Assembly (NCBI GenBank): GCA_948469655.1
Contig: CAOKMF010000006.1
Location: 21,830 to 85,829 of the forward strand
DNA length: 64,000 bases
Reading direction: 5' to 3'
Source of the DNA: an uncultured Clostridium sp.
Lineage (GTDB): Bacteria > Bacillota > Clostridia > TANB77 > CAG-508
Shown here one piece after another: positions 39,478 to 50,185 of this stretch (the stretch's first letter is position 1; every line of letters starts with the position of its first letter). The notes beneath the pieces are model-generated. The model was not told the DNA's origin, searched no databases, and worked only from the letters and a program-made list of their open reading frames with translations. Made by a program: the position numbers and the translations under genes.

Positions 39478-40856
39478 ATGGAGCAAGAATTAGCATATTC
39501 TTTTCACTTGGGTAGTGATAAAAACAAAAGTAAATTAGCAAAGAAAGTTGCAAAAGAAAATGTATCTGGTACTACTTCTCTATCTAATAATGCAATTCAA
39601 AATGCAAAAGATTTATCAGATGTAAACAAACACAATTTAAGAGATTATGATAATCAAAGAGAACTAATTAGAACAATATATGGGACAAGTGATATTGTAA
39701 ATGATGTTAAACAAATATATTTAGAAGAATTTGAACAAGCTAGAATTGAATATAACAATAAGCAAACTAGAAATGATAGAAAAATAGATAATTACTTTAC
39801 AAAAGTATGTGAATCTCAAAATGATATTGCGTGTGAAATTATAATAGAACTTGGAGATATGGACTTTTGGAACGATAAAGATGAAAGATATAGATTTAAA
39901 ATGGTTGATGTTTATAATTAGCAAGTAAAAGATTTAATAAAAATTATTCCAGATTTTAAGATAGCAAATGCAACAATACATTTTGACGAAACTTCTCCTC
40001 ATATGCACATTGTAGGTGTTCCAGTAGCTTTAAATTGTACTAGAGGAATTAGAAAACAAGTGGGAAAAAGTAAATTGTTTACAAAAACAACACTTACTGA
40101 AATACAAGATAAAATGAGAAATGCTTGTATTAAGTCATATAACAAGTTTTATGAAGTTAATACTAGACTAAAACAAAAGCAAAAAGGCAGAAATCAAGAC
40201 ATCAATGTTAATGATATGGGCAATTATAGAGAAATTAAGAAACAACTAGCTAAAAAAGAACAAAAACTTGAAAAAGCTAATACTCAAACTAAAAAGCTTG
40301 TAAAGATATAGATAAAATTTTAAGCAATTTAAAACCTACTAAACTAAACAAAAATAATATGGTTATTTCAAACGAAGATGTCCAAAAAATCAAAAATTAC
40401 ACAAATGACGTAAAAGATATTACCAAAACTGTTAGAAATGTAAATGACTTAAATATGGCTATTAAAGATTTTGAACATTCTGCTTTTGAAATAGAAAGGG
40501 AAAATCGTTCACTTAAATATGAAATAGAACTAAAAGATAATGAAATTAACAGTCTAAAAAATGAACTATCTACTAAAGACAAGATTATAGGCAGATTACA
40601 AGCTGAAAAAGAAAAGATAAAACAAGAATTACAGAAATTTAAAGGATTTTGGCATAGTATTATGAGCCATTTTCACAAAAGAATTTGCTATGATAAAGAT
40701 AATAACTATAAAATTGTTAGTGATGACCTATATAAAAATGGCATATTCGATAACAACGATAATGAAATTGCAAATAATATTGCTAGAAGAGTAACTATAC
40801 CAGATGAAAACAAGCAAAATAAGAATAAAAAGAAAAATAATGATACTAGATTTTAA
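39478..40856 (+). pseudogene. MobV-type relaxase, broken by TAG and a frameshift
   Basis: The relaxase starts MEQELAYSFHLG behind AAAGGAGG. It is cut by a TAG at 39919-39921 (KMVDVYN-stop-QVKDLIKII), continues with the HUH-like motif HFDETSPHMHIVGVPV, and loses frame near 40305 in TKKLVK by what looks like loss of one A. The remainder is coiled coil (KNELSTKDKIIGRLQ) ending NNDTRF. Neither lesion involves CGG, so this is a genuine dead gene and a useful contrast with the CGG sites. Confidence 0.8.
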
Positions 40857-40871
40857 AAGGAGAAAAAAGTT

Positions 40872-41168
40872 ATGGGAGAAAACAAAGTTGAAGATGTAAT
40901 AAATATAATTAAAAATATGGATATAAAAGACAAATTAAGACTTGGAATTTGCTTAACTACAAGTGATTGGGCTAATATTTTATACAATAAAACTGAAATG
41001 TATGAAAAATTTGATACTATGCTAAAAGAAGTAGACGAAGAATATAGAACAACATTGATAAACTTTGCAAAATATAAACTTGTAATGTTTACAATGGCTA
41101 AAATTATGGAGATGAAACAAGTCGAAAGAAATAAAATTGGTTTATTTTTGTTTAATAATATTAAATAA
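40872..41168 (+). CDS. Hypothetical 98-aa protein
   Basis: A soluble helical protein (MGENKVEDVINIIKNMDIKDKLRLGICLTTSDW...) behind AAAAGGAG, following the relaxase remnant. No recognised family. Part of the small mobile element. Confidence 0.5.
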   Translation: MGENKVEDVINIIKNMDIKDKLRLGICLTTSDWANILYNKTEMYEKFDTMLKEVDEEYRTTLINFAKYKLVMFTMAKIMEMKQVERNKIGLFLFNNIK

Positions 41169-41284
41169 TTATTAAAAGTATTTTTAATGTTATGTGTAAG
41201 TGGTATTTTTTATTTTACATAATTTGATTTTTAGTGTTTTATGTGATATAATTAAAATAGATTAAAATTTAGGAGGAATGCTTT

Positions 41285-41542
41285 ATGAAAATTAAACAAC
41301 ACGGAACAATTCCTAATTGGGAGCTTGATGTTACCTGTAAAAATTGCAATGCAATCATTACCCTTGAGGGAGCAGATGATATGTATGCAAAATCTCACCC
41401 TACTGGAAAAATGGATGGAATATATGTTGACTATGGTCCAAGAACATTCCACTGTACTTGCCCAGAGTGTGGAAAGGAAATCAAGGTTGCTTCCAAGAGC
41501 ATAAGAGAAGATATAAAGTCAAAAGTGAAAACTAAAAACTAA
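41285..41542 (+). CDS. Small zinc-ribbon protein, 85 aa
   Basis: Two Cys pairs (VTCKNCNAI and FHCTCPECGKEI) form a probable zinc ribbon around a Gly/Asp-rich core. It starts behind AGGAGG. No catalytic residues visible. It may bind nucleic acid or protein. End of the small mobile element. Confidence 0.55.
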   Translation: MKIKQHGTIPNWELDVTCKNCNAIITLEGADDMYAKSHPTGKMDGIYVDYGPRTFHCTCPECGKEIKVASKSIREDIKSKVKTKN

Positions 41543-42068
41543 AGCTTATCTTATGTAGAAAATATCCCTTATCATTATAATGAATGGTAGGGGATATTGC
41601 ATATTTTTTAACTATTTTATTATAAGATTATTGCAATTTATAAAAAATATGATATACTTTAATAAATTGATTGATATTTGTATCAATCGTGAGGAGAGCC
41701 AAAAAAAAGTTGTAGATAACTACGCCAACGGCACCAGTGTAAGAAAACAGAGATATGCATTCTCTGTTTTTTATCATTTTTTCTGTTAAAAGTATGCAAT
41801 AGTAATGCAATAGATTTATTTATTATTAAATCTATATGTTGTTTCCAATTTAGTTACCCTTACATATAAGGAGTATGGCTATCATTTCGACGCACCATGC
41901 TTTTATCATAGAAATACTTAAATAAAGATATAACGAGTTACTTTCGCAAAGTTAGAATTATTTATCTTTTTGTCACTTTTGGAAACTTTTGGTATTTTCG
42001 ACATTTTTCTTAGTTTATTTGTGTTATAATTTTTGACGTTGTACTAATGAAAAAAAGGGGGATTTAAA
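41543..42068. other. Intergenic region at the right edge of the small mobile element
   Basis: No supported gene. It contains two terminator-like hairpins (AATATCCC...GGGGATATT at 41558-41599, and AAACAGAGATATGCATTCTCTGTTTTTT near 41744-41771, of which the arms are AACAGAGA/TCTCTGTT) and a close direct repeat of ATGCAATAG near 41794-41811. The element boundary is probably within this stretch. Confidence 0.4.
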
Positions 42069-42218
42069 ATGCCTATTGCAGGAGAAAGCATTGGCTCTGT
42101 TCACATTAATGTATATGAAACTCCATCTGGGGAAACTTTTTTCTATCTTAATGCAGATAATGAAAATGTATTACCTATGCTTGATTATGTTGAAAATATT
42201 TTACATACACTAGACTAA
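42069..42218 (+). CDS. Hypothetical 49-aa protein
   Basis: ATG behind AAGGGGG; MPIAGESIGSVHINVYETPS then SGETFFYLNADNENVLPML. It is followed immediately by a strong terminator, which supports a real short gene. No family recognised. Confidence 0.45.
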   Translation: MPIAGESIGSVHINVYETPSGETFFYLNADNENVLPMLDYVENILHTLD

Positions 42219-42237
42219 CTTTTCGTTAGTCTTTTTT
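42212..42237 (+). terminator. Terminator of the 49-aa gene
   Basis: AGACTAAC / GTTAGTCT stem with a five-base loop, followed by seven T; the stem includes the stop codon. Confidence 0.8.
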
Positions 42238-42322
42238 TATTAGTATATTTCTTTCCTATTTTGCATACACTATTACTAATTTTTAGAAAGTAATCTATTT
42301 ATTTACAAGGAGAAATGTATAC

Positions 42323-42605
42323 ATGATTTATGAAAAATATGTAAAAGATCGGATATTTTATTTCAAGAAACAAGGATAATGAAAATACAGATCTTATAAG
42401 TTGTATTATAAAAACTAGAGAAGATTTAATAACTGCTAATAATAATTATGAATTTGCAGACGGTGACCTTATCGATTATTACCTATATCAAATAAAAGCA
42501 ACTCAATCTAAATATAATTATCTACTAAAAAAAGCTAAAAAATCTGGTCTTATTGTTAGTATGCTAGATCAAATTGAAATTAGAAATTCAGATATTGCAA
42601 TGTAA
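42323..42605 (+). CDS. yaaL: DUF2508 (YaaL-like) protein, one CGG +1 shift
   Basis: ATG behind AAGGAG. After nine codons (MIYEKYVKD) the frame meets CGG at 42350-42352. Skipping the C gives GYFISRNKDN and then the DUF2508 core: IKTREDLITANNNYEFADGDLIDYYLYQIKATQSKYNYLLKKAK. Total 93 residues. Without the shift no gene would be called here. The next gene is bofA, as in Bacillus where yaaL precedes bofA, which independently supports the call. Confidence 0.88.
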
Positions 42606-42656
42606 TAAATTCCATGTTTTTCACATAGTATGTACAAAACGGACGAGGTGAATAAC

Positions 42657-42920
42657 ATGGAACTTATTAATATTTTAACATATATATCTGGACTTTGTAT
42701 TATTTTCGTGCTATGCAGAATTTTTATATTACCACTCAAATTTATCTTTAAACTTTTCCTAAATTCCTTTTTAGGTGCTTTAATAATTTTACTTATTAAT
42801 CTTATAGGTGGGTTATTTAATTTTCATATAGGACTAAATTTTTTCACAATAATATTTGTTAGTATTTTAGGCATTCCAGGTGCAATTTTACTAACACTTA
42901 TGAACTTAATAATTTTTTAA
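42657..42920 (+). CDS. bofA: BofA-family pro-sigma-K processing inhibitor
   Basis: About 87 residues, starting MELINILTYISG behind GAGGTG. Membrane helices are followed by the BofA signature: FKLFLNSFLGALIILLINLIGGLFNFHIGLN and ILGIPGAILLTLM. In sporulation BofA holds the intramembrane protease SpoIVFB inactive. Follows yaaL. Confidence 0.85.
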   Translation: MELINILTYISGLCIIFVLCRIFILPLKFIFKLFLNSFLGALIILLINLIGGLFNFHIGLNFFTIIFVSILGIPGAILLTLMNLIIF

Positions 42921-42999
42921 TTTATATAGACTTGCTACTTTTTACCTTCTATGATAATATTATATAATACCGTATATGACTTTTAAGGAGGATATGAAT

Positions 43000-44839
43000 A
43001 TGTGTGGTATTGTAGGATATATTGGAAAATCTAAAGCACGTCCTATACTTATAAACGGCCTTTTAAAATTAGAATATAGAGGATATGATTCAGCAGGTAT
43101 TGCAACTATTGAAGATAATAATATCTCTCAAATAAAATGTAAAGGTAGAGTTAAATGTTTGCAAAATGCTGATAATATAGATACTTTAAATGGAAGCATT
43201 GGTATCGCTCATACAAGATGGGCAACTCATGGTAAGCCATCGGCTACTAATGCTCACCCACATCTAGATTTTTATAATAATTTTGCAGTTGTGCATAATG
43301 GAATTATAGAAAATCATACTCAGCTTAAAAAATTTCTATCAGATGCTGGATACTCCTTTTTATCTGAAACTGATACAGAAGTTATCCCTAATCTAATAGA
43401 TTATTACTATAAAAAAGAAACTGATACAAAAGATAGATTTATAAAAGCAGTAAGCCATACTACTAAAGACTTAAAAGGTAGTTATGCAATTGCTGCTATA
43501 TCAAAGCTAGAACCAAACAAGATAATTGTAGCAAGACGTGACAGTCCTTTGGTTATTGGAGTAAATGGAGAAGATAAATATATCGCTTCTGACATCCCTG
43601 CAGTTTTAGATTATACAAATAACATATACATATTAAATGATGGAGATTTAGTAGAACTTTCTAAAGATGAAATTAAGTTTTATAATGCAGATTTAAATGT
43701 TATAAGTAGAACACCTGAAATTATTGAATGGGATGCAAAATCTGCTGATAAAGGTAATTTTACAGATTATATGCTAAAGGAAATATATGAACAACCAAAC
43801 TCAATAAGAGAAACAATAGGTACAAGAATTGCTCAAAATGGTAAATGCGATTTTGATGATATATCTTTAACCAAAGAATATTTATCCGATATATCTAGAA
43901 TATACATTGTCGCTTGTGGTACAGCATCACATGCAGGAATAGCTACTAAACCTATATTTGAAAGACTACTTGGAATTCCAACTGAAGTTGATATAGCTTC
44001 TGAATTTAGATATAGAGAACCTCTTATAGATTCACATACTTTAATTATTTGTATAAGTCAGTCTGGAGAAACTGCTGACACTATTGCTGCTTTAAAAAAG
44101 GCTAAAGAATATGGATGTAAAACAATTGCTATTTCAAATGTAATTCGGAAGTTCCATAACTCGTGAAGCTGATTTTACTTTGTATACTCATGCAGGCCCT
44201 GAAATTGCAGTTGCTTCAACAAAAGCATACACTTCTCAAATTACTTTGCTTGTGCTACTTGTAATTCATTTTGCAGAAACGTTAGAGATTCCAGAGACTG
44301 AAATGATTGGTAATTTAAAATCAGAATTATTAGAACTTCCTTCTAAAGTAAGTATGATTTTAGAAAATACAGATATGATTAAAGACTTTGCAAAGAAAAT
44401 TTATAAAGAAACTGACCTTTTCTTTGTTGGTCGTGGAATAGATTATGCTGCAGCTCAAGAAGCCTCTTTAAAATTAAAAGAAATTTCGTATATACATTCA
44501 GATAGTTATCAGTCTGGAGAATTAAAACATGGTCCAATTGCACTAATTGAAAATGATGTAACCGTTGTTGGTATTATAACTGACAGAAGACTTGTTGATA
44601 AATCTATTAGTAATCTTCAAGAAGTAATTACAAGGGGAGCTAAGACTTTGGTTATAACAAATCAAGATATAGATAAAAAGTTATTCCCAAATACATTTAC
44701 TATACCAAAAGTGCATCCTTTCCTTTCTCCTGTACTTTCAATTATTCCGCTTCAACTTCTAGCATACTATGTGTCTAAGGAAAAAGGACTTGATGTAGAT
44801 AAGCCAAGAAATTTGGCTAAGTCAGTAACAGTTGAGTAA
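43000..44839 (+). CDS. glmS: Glucosamine-fructose-6-phosphate aminotransferase, one CGG +1 shift
   Basis: Essential enzyme making glucosamine-6-phosphate from fructose-6-phosphate and glutamine for cell-wall synthesis. The start MCGIVGYIG puts catalytic Cys at position 1, behind AAGGAGG. The glutaminase domain has HTRWATHGKPSATNAHPH. The first SIS domain includes CISQSGETADT, then AISNVI and CGG at 44146-44148. Skipping the C gives GSSITREADFTLYTHAGPEIAVASTKAYT, standard SIS sequence. It ends DKPRNLAKSVTVE. Total 612 residues. No glmS ribozyme was recognised upstream. Confidence 0.96.
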
Positions 44840-44850
44840 ATTTGGAAAGA

Positions 44851-44884
44851 GCAGTTATCTCAAAAAAAGATAACTGCTCTATTG
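44851..44884 (+). terminator. glmS terminator
   Basis: GAGCAGTTATCT / AGATAACTGCTC stem (12 bp) with an A-rich loop and following T-containing sequence, 10 bases after the stop. Confidence 0.8.
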
Positions 44885-44914
44885 TTTTGCATTTCAACAA
44901 GTTTGCTATAAAGG

Positions 44915-45187
44915 TTATGCCTTTATTTCTTTGCTATATTCATATAAATGTTCTGGTGCTATATCTATATCATCACTCCAAGCTATAGAGTCACCACTTA
45001 CTCTAACATTTAAAAAGAAAGCCAAATTTTTGAGTGGTGCATATATTTCCTTTTTAAGAAGAGGTAATGCATTATAAATTTTCTTTTTTCCATCTTTAAA
45101 AGTAAGAATCAAAGTATAATCATTTTTTGCTTTTACATCTGTTACAGCCCAATATGCAGGTCTACCTTTGCAAATTTCACTATTCAT
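44915..45187 (-). CDS. DUF2442-family protein
   Basis: A 90-residue protein with the DUF2442 pattern: VTDVKAKNDYTLILTFKDGKKKIYNALPLL ... IAWSDDIDIAPEHLYE. This family is usually paired with DUF4160, as here. Pairs of this type are suspected toxin-antitoxin or small regulatory modules; no function is proved. Confidence 0.8.
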   Translation of the reverse strand: MNSEICKGRPAYWAVTDVKAKNDYTLILTFKDGKKKIYNALPLLKKEIYAPLKNLAFFLNVRVSGDSIAWSDDIDIAPEHLYEYSKEIKA

Positions 45188-45202
45188 ATTATCAACTCCA
45201 TT

Positions 45203-45463
45203 CTATTTTAAAGGGGATATTCTATATAATGGTTTTTCATTAATTGCAAGAGACCAATTGGCTATTAATTCTTTTCTATGTAATTCAACCCATGCGCTTA
45301 TAAGTCTTGACTGGGTTTTAGGCATTTGCCCATTCAAAATTTCACCTTCCAAATCGAAACATGCGTTGTATCCTTGATATTCAGCATGGAAATGCGGTGG
45401 GTTATGTTCGCCATTATTGTACATCCTAATGATTATCCCATAAAATTTAGATATTATTGGCAT
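45203..45463 (-). CDS. DUF4160-family protein
   Basis: 86 residues, starting MPIISKFYGIIIRMYNNGEHNPPHFHAEYQGY behind AAAGGAGG; NPPHFHAEY is the family signature. It ends 15 bases before the DUF2442 gene, with which it forms a two-gene unit. Confidence 0.85.
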   Translation of the reverse strand: MPIISKFYGIIIRMYNNGEHNPPHFHAEYQGYNACFDLEGEILNGQMPKTQSRLISAWVELHRKELIANWSLAINEKPLYRISPLK

Positions 45464-45565
45464 ATGACTACCTCCTTTCGGCATTAAAATATACCTCCAG
45501 GAAAGTTATATATCTATAAGAATTTTAACATATATAATCAGCATTTACAAGGTTTATTTTATCTT

Positions 45566-46399
45566 CTAAATTTCATTTGCTATGTTTATGAAATCTTCCA
45601 AACTCAAAGCTTCTCCCCTAACTCTTTCGTCTATTCCAAGTTTATATAAAATCTCTTTTAGCTTCTCCTTTGATATATCCATTCCTTGAAGTGCATTTGT
45701 AAGAGTTTTTCTCCTTTGCATAAAAGCATATTTTATAATCTTAAATAATAACTCTTCATTTTTTACATTCTCAAATTTATTGTGCCTTATCTCTAGCATT
45801 ATAACTTCTGACTCTACATTTGGCATTGGTATAAATGAAGTATTTGGAACTAAAAATAACTTCTTAGCGTCTGCATAATATTCTACTGCATAAGTTATCG
45901 CTCCCGCTTCCCTTGTCCCAGTTTTTGCACATAATCTATCTGCAACTTCCTTTTGAACCATAACAGTTATACTATCAAATTTAGCTCTTGTTTCTAATAA
46001 CTTCATTATTATTGGAGTTGTAATATAATAAGGAAGATTTGCTACAACTTTTACATTCTTATAACCCTTTTCTTCTATAATTTTATTTAAGTCTATTTTC
46101 AATACATCTTCATTTATAATTTCTATATTATCAAATAAAAAAAATCTTTCTTTTAAAATCTCTATCATTTTCTTATCTAGCTCTATACAAATAACCTTTC
46201 CTGCATTTTGTAAAAGTTTATTTGTAAGAGTTCCAAGTCCTGGACCTATTTCAATAACTAAGTCGTCCTTTCCAATGTTTGCTGAACTTATTGTATTATC
46301 TATAATTTGATCGTCTATCAAAAAATTTTGCCCCAAAGATTTTGATGCAGTAATATTATATTTTTTCATTAAAAATTTTGTTTCTTCTAATATATTCAT
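45566..46399 (-). CDS. ksgA: 16S rRNA dimethyladenosine transferase
   Basis: A 277-residue RsmA/KsgA. SAM-binding motif VIEIGPGLGTLTNKLL, start KSLGQNFLIDDQIID, catalytic NLPYYITTPII (NLPY), and the C-terminal MQRRKTLTNALQG helix. It methylates two adenines near the 3' end of 16S rRNA. No in-frame CGG. Divergent from leuS. Confidence 0.95.
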   Translation of the reverse strand: MNILEETKFLMKKYNITASKSLGQNFLIDDQIIDNTISSANIGKDDLVIEIGPGLGTLTNKLLQNAGKVICIELDKKMIEILKERFFLFDNIEIINEDVLKIDLNKIIEEKGYKNVKVVANLPYYITTPIIMKLLETRAKFDSITVMVQKEVADRLCAKTGTREAGAITYAVEYYADAKKLFLVPNTSFIPMPNVESEVIMLEIRHNKFENVKNEELLFKIIKYAFMQRRKTLTNALQGMDISKEKLKEILYKLGIDERVRGEALSLEDFINIANEI

Positions 46400-46516
46400 A
46401 AAATACCTCTGTTTTAGATTGTAACATAAATTTTCATAATTTTCAAATTACCACTTTATCTTTTTAGCTTTTTGTTATATAATAAATATAATTTTTTAAT
46501 TTAGGAGAGAGTAACT

Positions 46517-48934
46517 ATGGCTTATAATTTTAAAGAAGTAGAAAAAAAATGGCAAACAAAATGGGAAAATGAAGGAACTTTTAATGCAAAAAATGACTAT
46601 ACATTAAAGAAATGGTATGGCTTAATCGAATTTCCTTATCCTTCTGGACAAGGTCTACATGTTGGTCACCCTAGAAGCTATACAGCACTTGATATAATCG
46701 CAAGGAAGAAAAGATTAGAAGGATACAATGTACTTTACCCTATCGGTTTTGATGCGTTTGGTCTTCCTGCTGAAAACTATGCAATTAAAAATAATATCCA
46801 CCCAAGCATTGTCACAGAACAAAATATAAATCATTTTAGAGAACAATTAAAGTCAATAGGCTTTTCTTTTGATTGGTCAAGAGAAGTAAACACTACTGAC
46901 CCTAATTATTATAAATGGACTCAATGGATATTTATTCAATTATTTAAACATGGACTTGCTTACAAAGCTACTATGCCAATAAATTATTGCACAAGTTGTA
47001 AAGTTGGTCTTGCAAACGAAGAAGTTGTAAATGGCGTTTGTGAAAGATGTGGCGGAGAAGTTATTCAAAAAGAAAAAAGCCAATGGATGCTTAAAATTAC
47101 TGAATATGCTGAAAGACTAATTTCTGACTTAGACGATATAGATTACCTAGAAAAAATAAAAATTCAGCAAAGAAATTGGATTGGTAGAAGCGAAGGTGCT
47201 AACGTTAATTTCAAAATTGAAGGAACAGACAAAAAACTTCTTATATATACAACAAGACCTGATACAATGTTTGGTGCAACATATATGGTAGTTTCTCCTG
47301 AGCACCCTATCTTAAACGAATTGAGAGAAAAAATAACTAATATAGACGAAGTGGAAGAATATAAGCTTAAAGCTTCAAAAAAATCTGATTTCGAAAGAAC
47401 TGAACTTTCAAAAGATAAAACAGGTGTTGAGATAAAAGGAATAAAAGCTATAAATCCTTTAACAAATGAAGCTATTCCTATTTGGGTATCAGACTATGTA
47501 CTTATAACATATGGAACAGGTGCAATCATGGCTGTTCCTGCACATGATACAAGAGACTATGAATTTGCAAAAAAGTTTGACCTTCCTATAAAACAAGTTA
47601 TTACAAATAAAGAAAATAATGTATCAGTAGAGAATGAACCTTATATTGATACAGATAATGGAATTCTTATAAATTCAGGCTTTATAAATGGAATGAATGT
47701 AAAGATAGCAATTTCTGCAGTTATAAAATACCTAGAAGAAAATTCTATTGGTGAGAAAAAAGTAAATTACAAATTAAGAGATTGGGTATTTTCAAGACAA
47801 AGATATTGGGGCGAGCCTATTCCTATGGTTTATTGTGAAGAATGCGGTTGGGTTCCATTAGACGAAAAGGATTTACCTTTAAAACTTCCTGAAGTTAAAG
47901 AATTTTTACCTGGAGAAGACGGTGAATCCCCACTTGCGAAGTTAGATGCTTGGATAAATACAACATGTCCACATTGCGGAAAACCTGCTAAACGTGAGAC
48001 TGACACAATGCCTCAATGGGCTGGATCTTCTTGGTATTTCTTACGTTATATGGACCCACATAATGAAAATAGCTTGGCTTCAAAAGAGGCACTTGATTAT
48101 TGGGGACCTATTGACTGGTATAATGGTGGTATGGAGCATACGACACTTCACCTTCTTTATTCAAGATTTTGGCATAAATTCTTATATGATATTGGTGTCG
48201 TTTCTACAAAAGAGCCATACGCAAAACGTACTTCTCATGGAATGATACTTCGGAAACAACGGAGAAAAAATGTCTAAATCAAAAGGTAATGTTGTAAACC
48301 CTGACGAAATAGTTGCAGAGTTTGGTGCAGACGCGTTCAGAACTTATGAAATGTTTATTGGTCCTTTTGACCAATCTACACCTTGGTCTATGGAAAGTTT
48401 ACGTGGATGTGCTAAATTCTTAGATAGAGTTTGGAATTTAACTGAAATTCTTGTTCCTGGAAATGAATATTCTAAGGACTTTGAAAAAATGATGCATAAA
48501 GCTATTAAAAAAGTTTCTTCTGACTATGAAGAAATGAAATTTAATACTGCTGTTTCTACATTTATGACTATGGTAAATGAGTTTTATAAGTTAAAAAGAA
48601 TTAATACTGCTGAATTTAATACATTCTTAATTCTTCTAAACCCTATTGCCCCACATATTACAGAAGAATTATTTGGTAAAATTCGGAAATAATAAACAGA
48701 TTTCAGAAAGTTCTTGGCCTGCATATGATGAAGAAAAAACTAAAGATGATGAAATAGAAATTCCAGTTCAGGTAAACCGGAAAATTAAGAGCAACTGTTA
48801 ATATTAGTGTAGACGAAGACGAAGCAAAGGTTAAAGAACTTGTTCATGAAAAAATTTCGGGCTTGCTAGATGGAAAGCAAATTGTGAAAGAAATATATGT
48901 AAAGAATAAGATTTATAATATTGTTGTAAAATAA
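46517..48934 (+). CDS. leuS: Leucyl-tRNA synthetase, three CGG +1 shifts
   Basis: Essential enzyme charging tRNA-Leu. HIGH-like motif [14 protein letters not shown], zinc-ribbon Cys pairs, editing domain with [14 protein letters not shown], then RTSHGMIL and CGG at 48251-48253. Skipping C gives [15 protein letters not shown], the catalytic KMSKS loop. The second site, 48684-48686, gives [22 protein letters not shown]; the third, 48778-48780, gives [19 protein letters not shown]. It ends NKIYNIVVK at 48934. Total 804 residues, normal for the family. Plain reading stops just before KMSKS. Confidence 0.96.
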
Positions 48935-48948
48935 GATTATATCAAGAA

Positions 48949-48987
48949 AACTCAGCTATATCCTATACAGGACTCGCTGAGTTTTTA
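48949..48987 (+). terminator. leuS terminator
   Basis: AAAACTCAGC / GCTGAGTTTT arms with a ~18-base partly paired loop, followed by T-rich sequence. Confidence 0.65.
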
Positions 48988-48988
48988 T

Positions 48989-49876
48989 TTACCCTTCTTT
49001 TAATATTCTTTCTATTATCTGAGTATCTTCAATTTTATTTATTCCAAAGCATTTCTTACCTAAATCTTTTATTGACGCTCCCAAATGATACATTTCCTTG
49101 TTATCTATCACAATAAACCTATCATGAAATTTATTTGTTTTGGCTACTTTTAAAATTGGATATTCTTGATTAAACTTTTGGATATCTAAATTTTGAATAT
49201 TGGATTTGTTTGAAGTTAAAATTACCACTTCTACATTCAATTTCTTTTTTGTTAACATCTTTAAAATGCTGTCGTCTATATAATTATCTATAATTACAAT
49301 TTTGCTATTCGCTCTTTTAATAATATCTATGATTAAGCTATATGCGTCATAAATTTGACCATTAAAAAATATTCTTTGTTTAAATTCTTGTTCTTTATTT
49401 TTTTGCAATTCGTTAAATACTTGATTGAATTTATTATCATGTTCTAGTAATTTATATTCTACATTCGTTAATCTTTCAAATACTTGTCCATTTATTGATA
49501 TAAACTTTCTCATTTCTACAAATGCTTCCACTATTCTGATACTTACTTCAATAGCAATTTCATTTTTTAATAATCCTGATAGCATTAAAATTCCCTTTTC
49601 AGTAAAAACATAAGGTATTTTCTGTTTTCCTCCACGAGTGTTTGAAGTCGCAAATTGCGACTTCAAAGATTCATATTCAATATTACTTAATTGAAAACAA
49701 AATTCTGTTGGAAAACGTTCAATATTTCTTTTTACGGTCTCATTTATTCTCTTGGTTTCATAATGATACAGCATTGCTACATCACTATCTAACATTACTT
49801 GCTTTCCTCTTATTGTATAAATTAAACTTCTAATTTCTTCATTTGTATATTCATTTTTTATTACTAATTCTTCTAT
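48989..49876 (-). CDS. ORF6N-domain DNA-binding protein
   Basis: An N-terminal ORF6N domain (SLIYTIRGKQVMLDSDVAMLYHYETKRINETVKRNIERFPTEFCFQLS) is followed by a helical linker and a C-terminal region like a phospholipase-D/ORF fold (KIVIIDNYIDDSILKML; KFHDRFIVIDNKEMYHLG). The domain extends upstream of the ATG at 49795 to an ATA at 49874-49876 with AGGAG eight bases before it, so ATA may be the start. Phage or defence-related regulator family. No in-frame CGG. Confidence 0.75.
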   Translation of the reverse strand: MEELVIKNEYTNEEIRSLIYTIRGKQVMLDSDVAMLYHYETKRINETVKRNIERFPTEFCFQLSNIEYESLKSQFATSNTRGGKQKIPYVFTEKGILMLSGLLKNEIAIEVSIRIVEAFVEMRKFISINGQVFERLTNVEYKLLEHDNKFNQVFNELQKNKEQEFKQRIFFNGQIYDAYSLIIDIIKRANSKIVIIDNYIDDSILKMLTKKKLNVEVVILTSNKSNIQNLDIQKFNQEYPILKVAKTNKFHDRFIVIDNKEMYHLGASIKDLGKKCFGINKIEDTQIIERILKEG

Positions 49877-50185
49877 ACTATCACTCCTATTTTATTATTT
49901 GTTTGATTGTTTTTTGGATGATTTCCGAAAGATTTTTATGCTATGTCCTAAGATGCATTGATTTAAAATTTCTTGAACAGTACATATGAAAAAATGTACT
50001 ATAATATTATATACAATGTTTTGCATGAATTGTCAAGTAAATTTTTTAAGGCAAAATTACGAAAAACTTGGTTAAATATGTCCTGCCTAAGATAACTTGT
50101 AACGAAAATGTAATGTGATTGTAACCTATATGTAAAGTTCCTATTGTATAATAGACAAGTATTATACAAAGGAGGAAAATACGCT

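Noticed and set aside
39919..39921. TAG recoded as an amino acid
   Set aside because: Only the MobV gene would benefit, and that gene also has an unrelated frameshift. TAG serves as a normal stop elsewhere (for example after LPRTGF and in virB6).
46400..46516. T-box leader upstream of leuS
   Set aside because: The gap is too short and has no T-box sequence or terminator pair.
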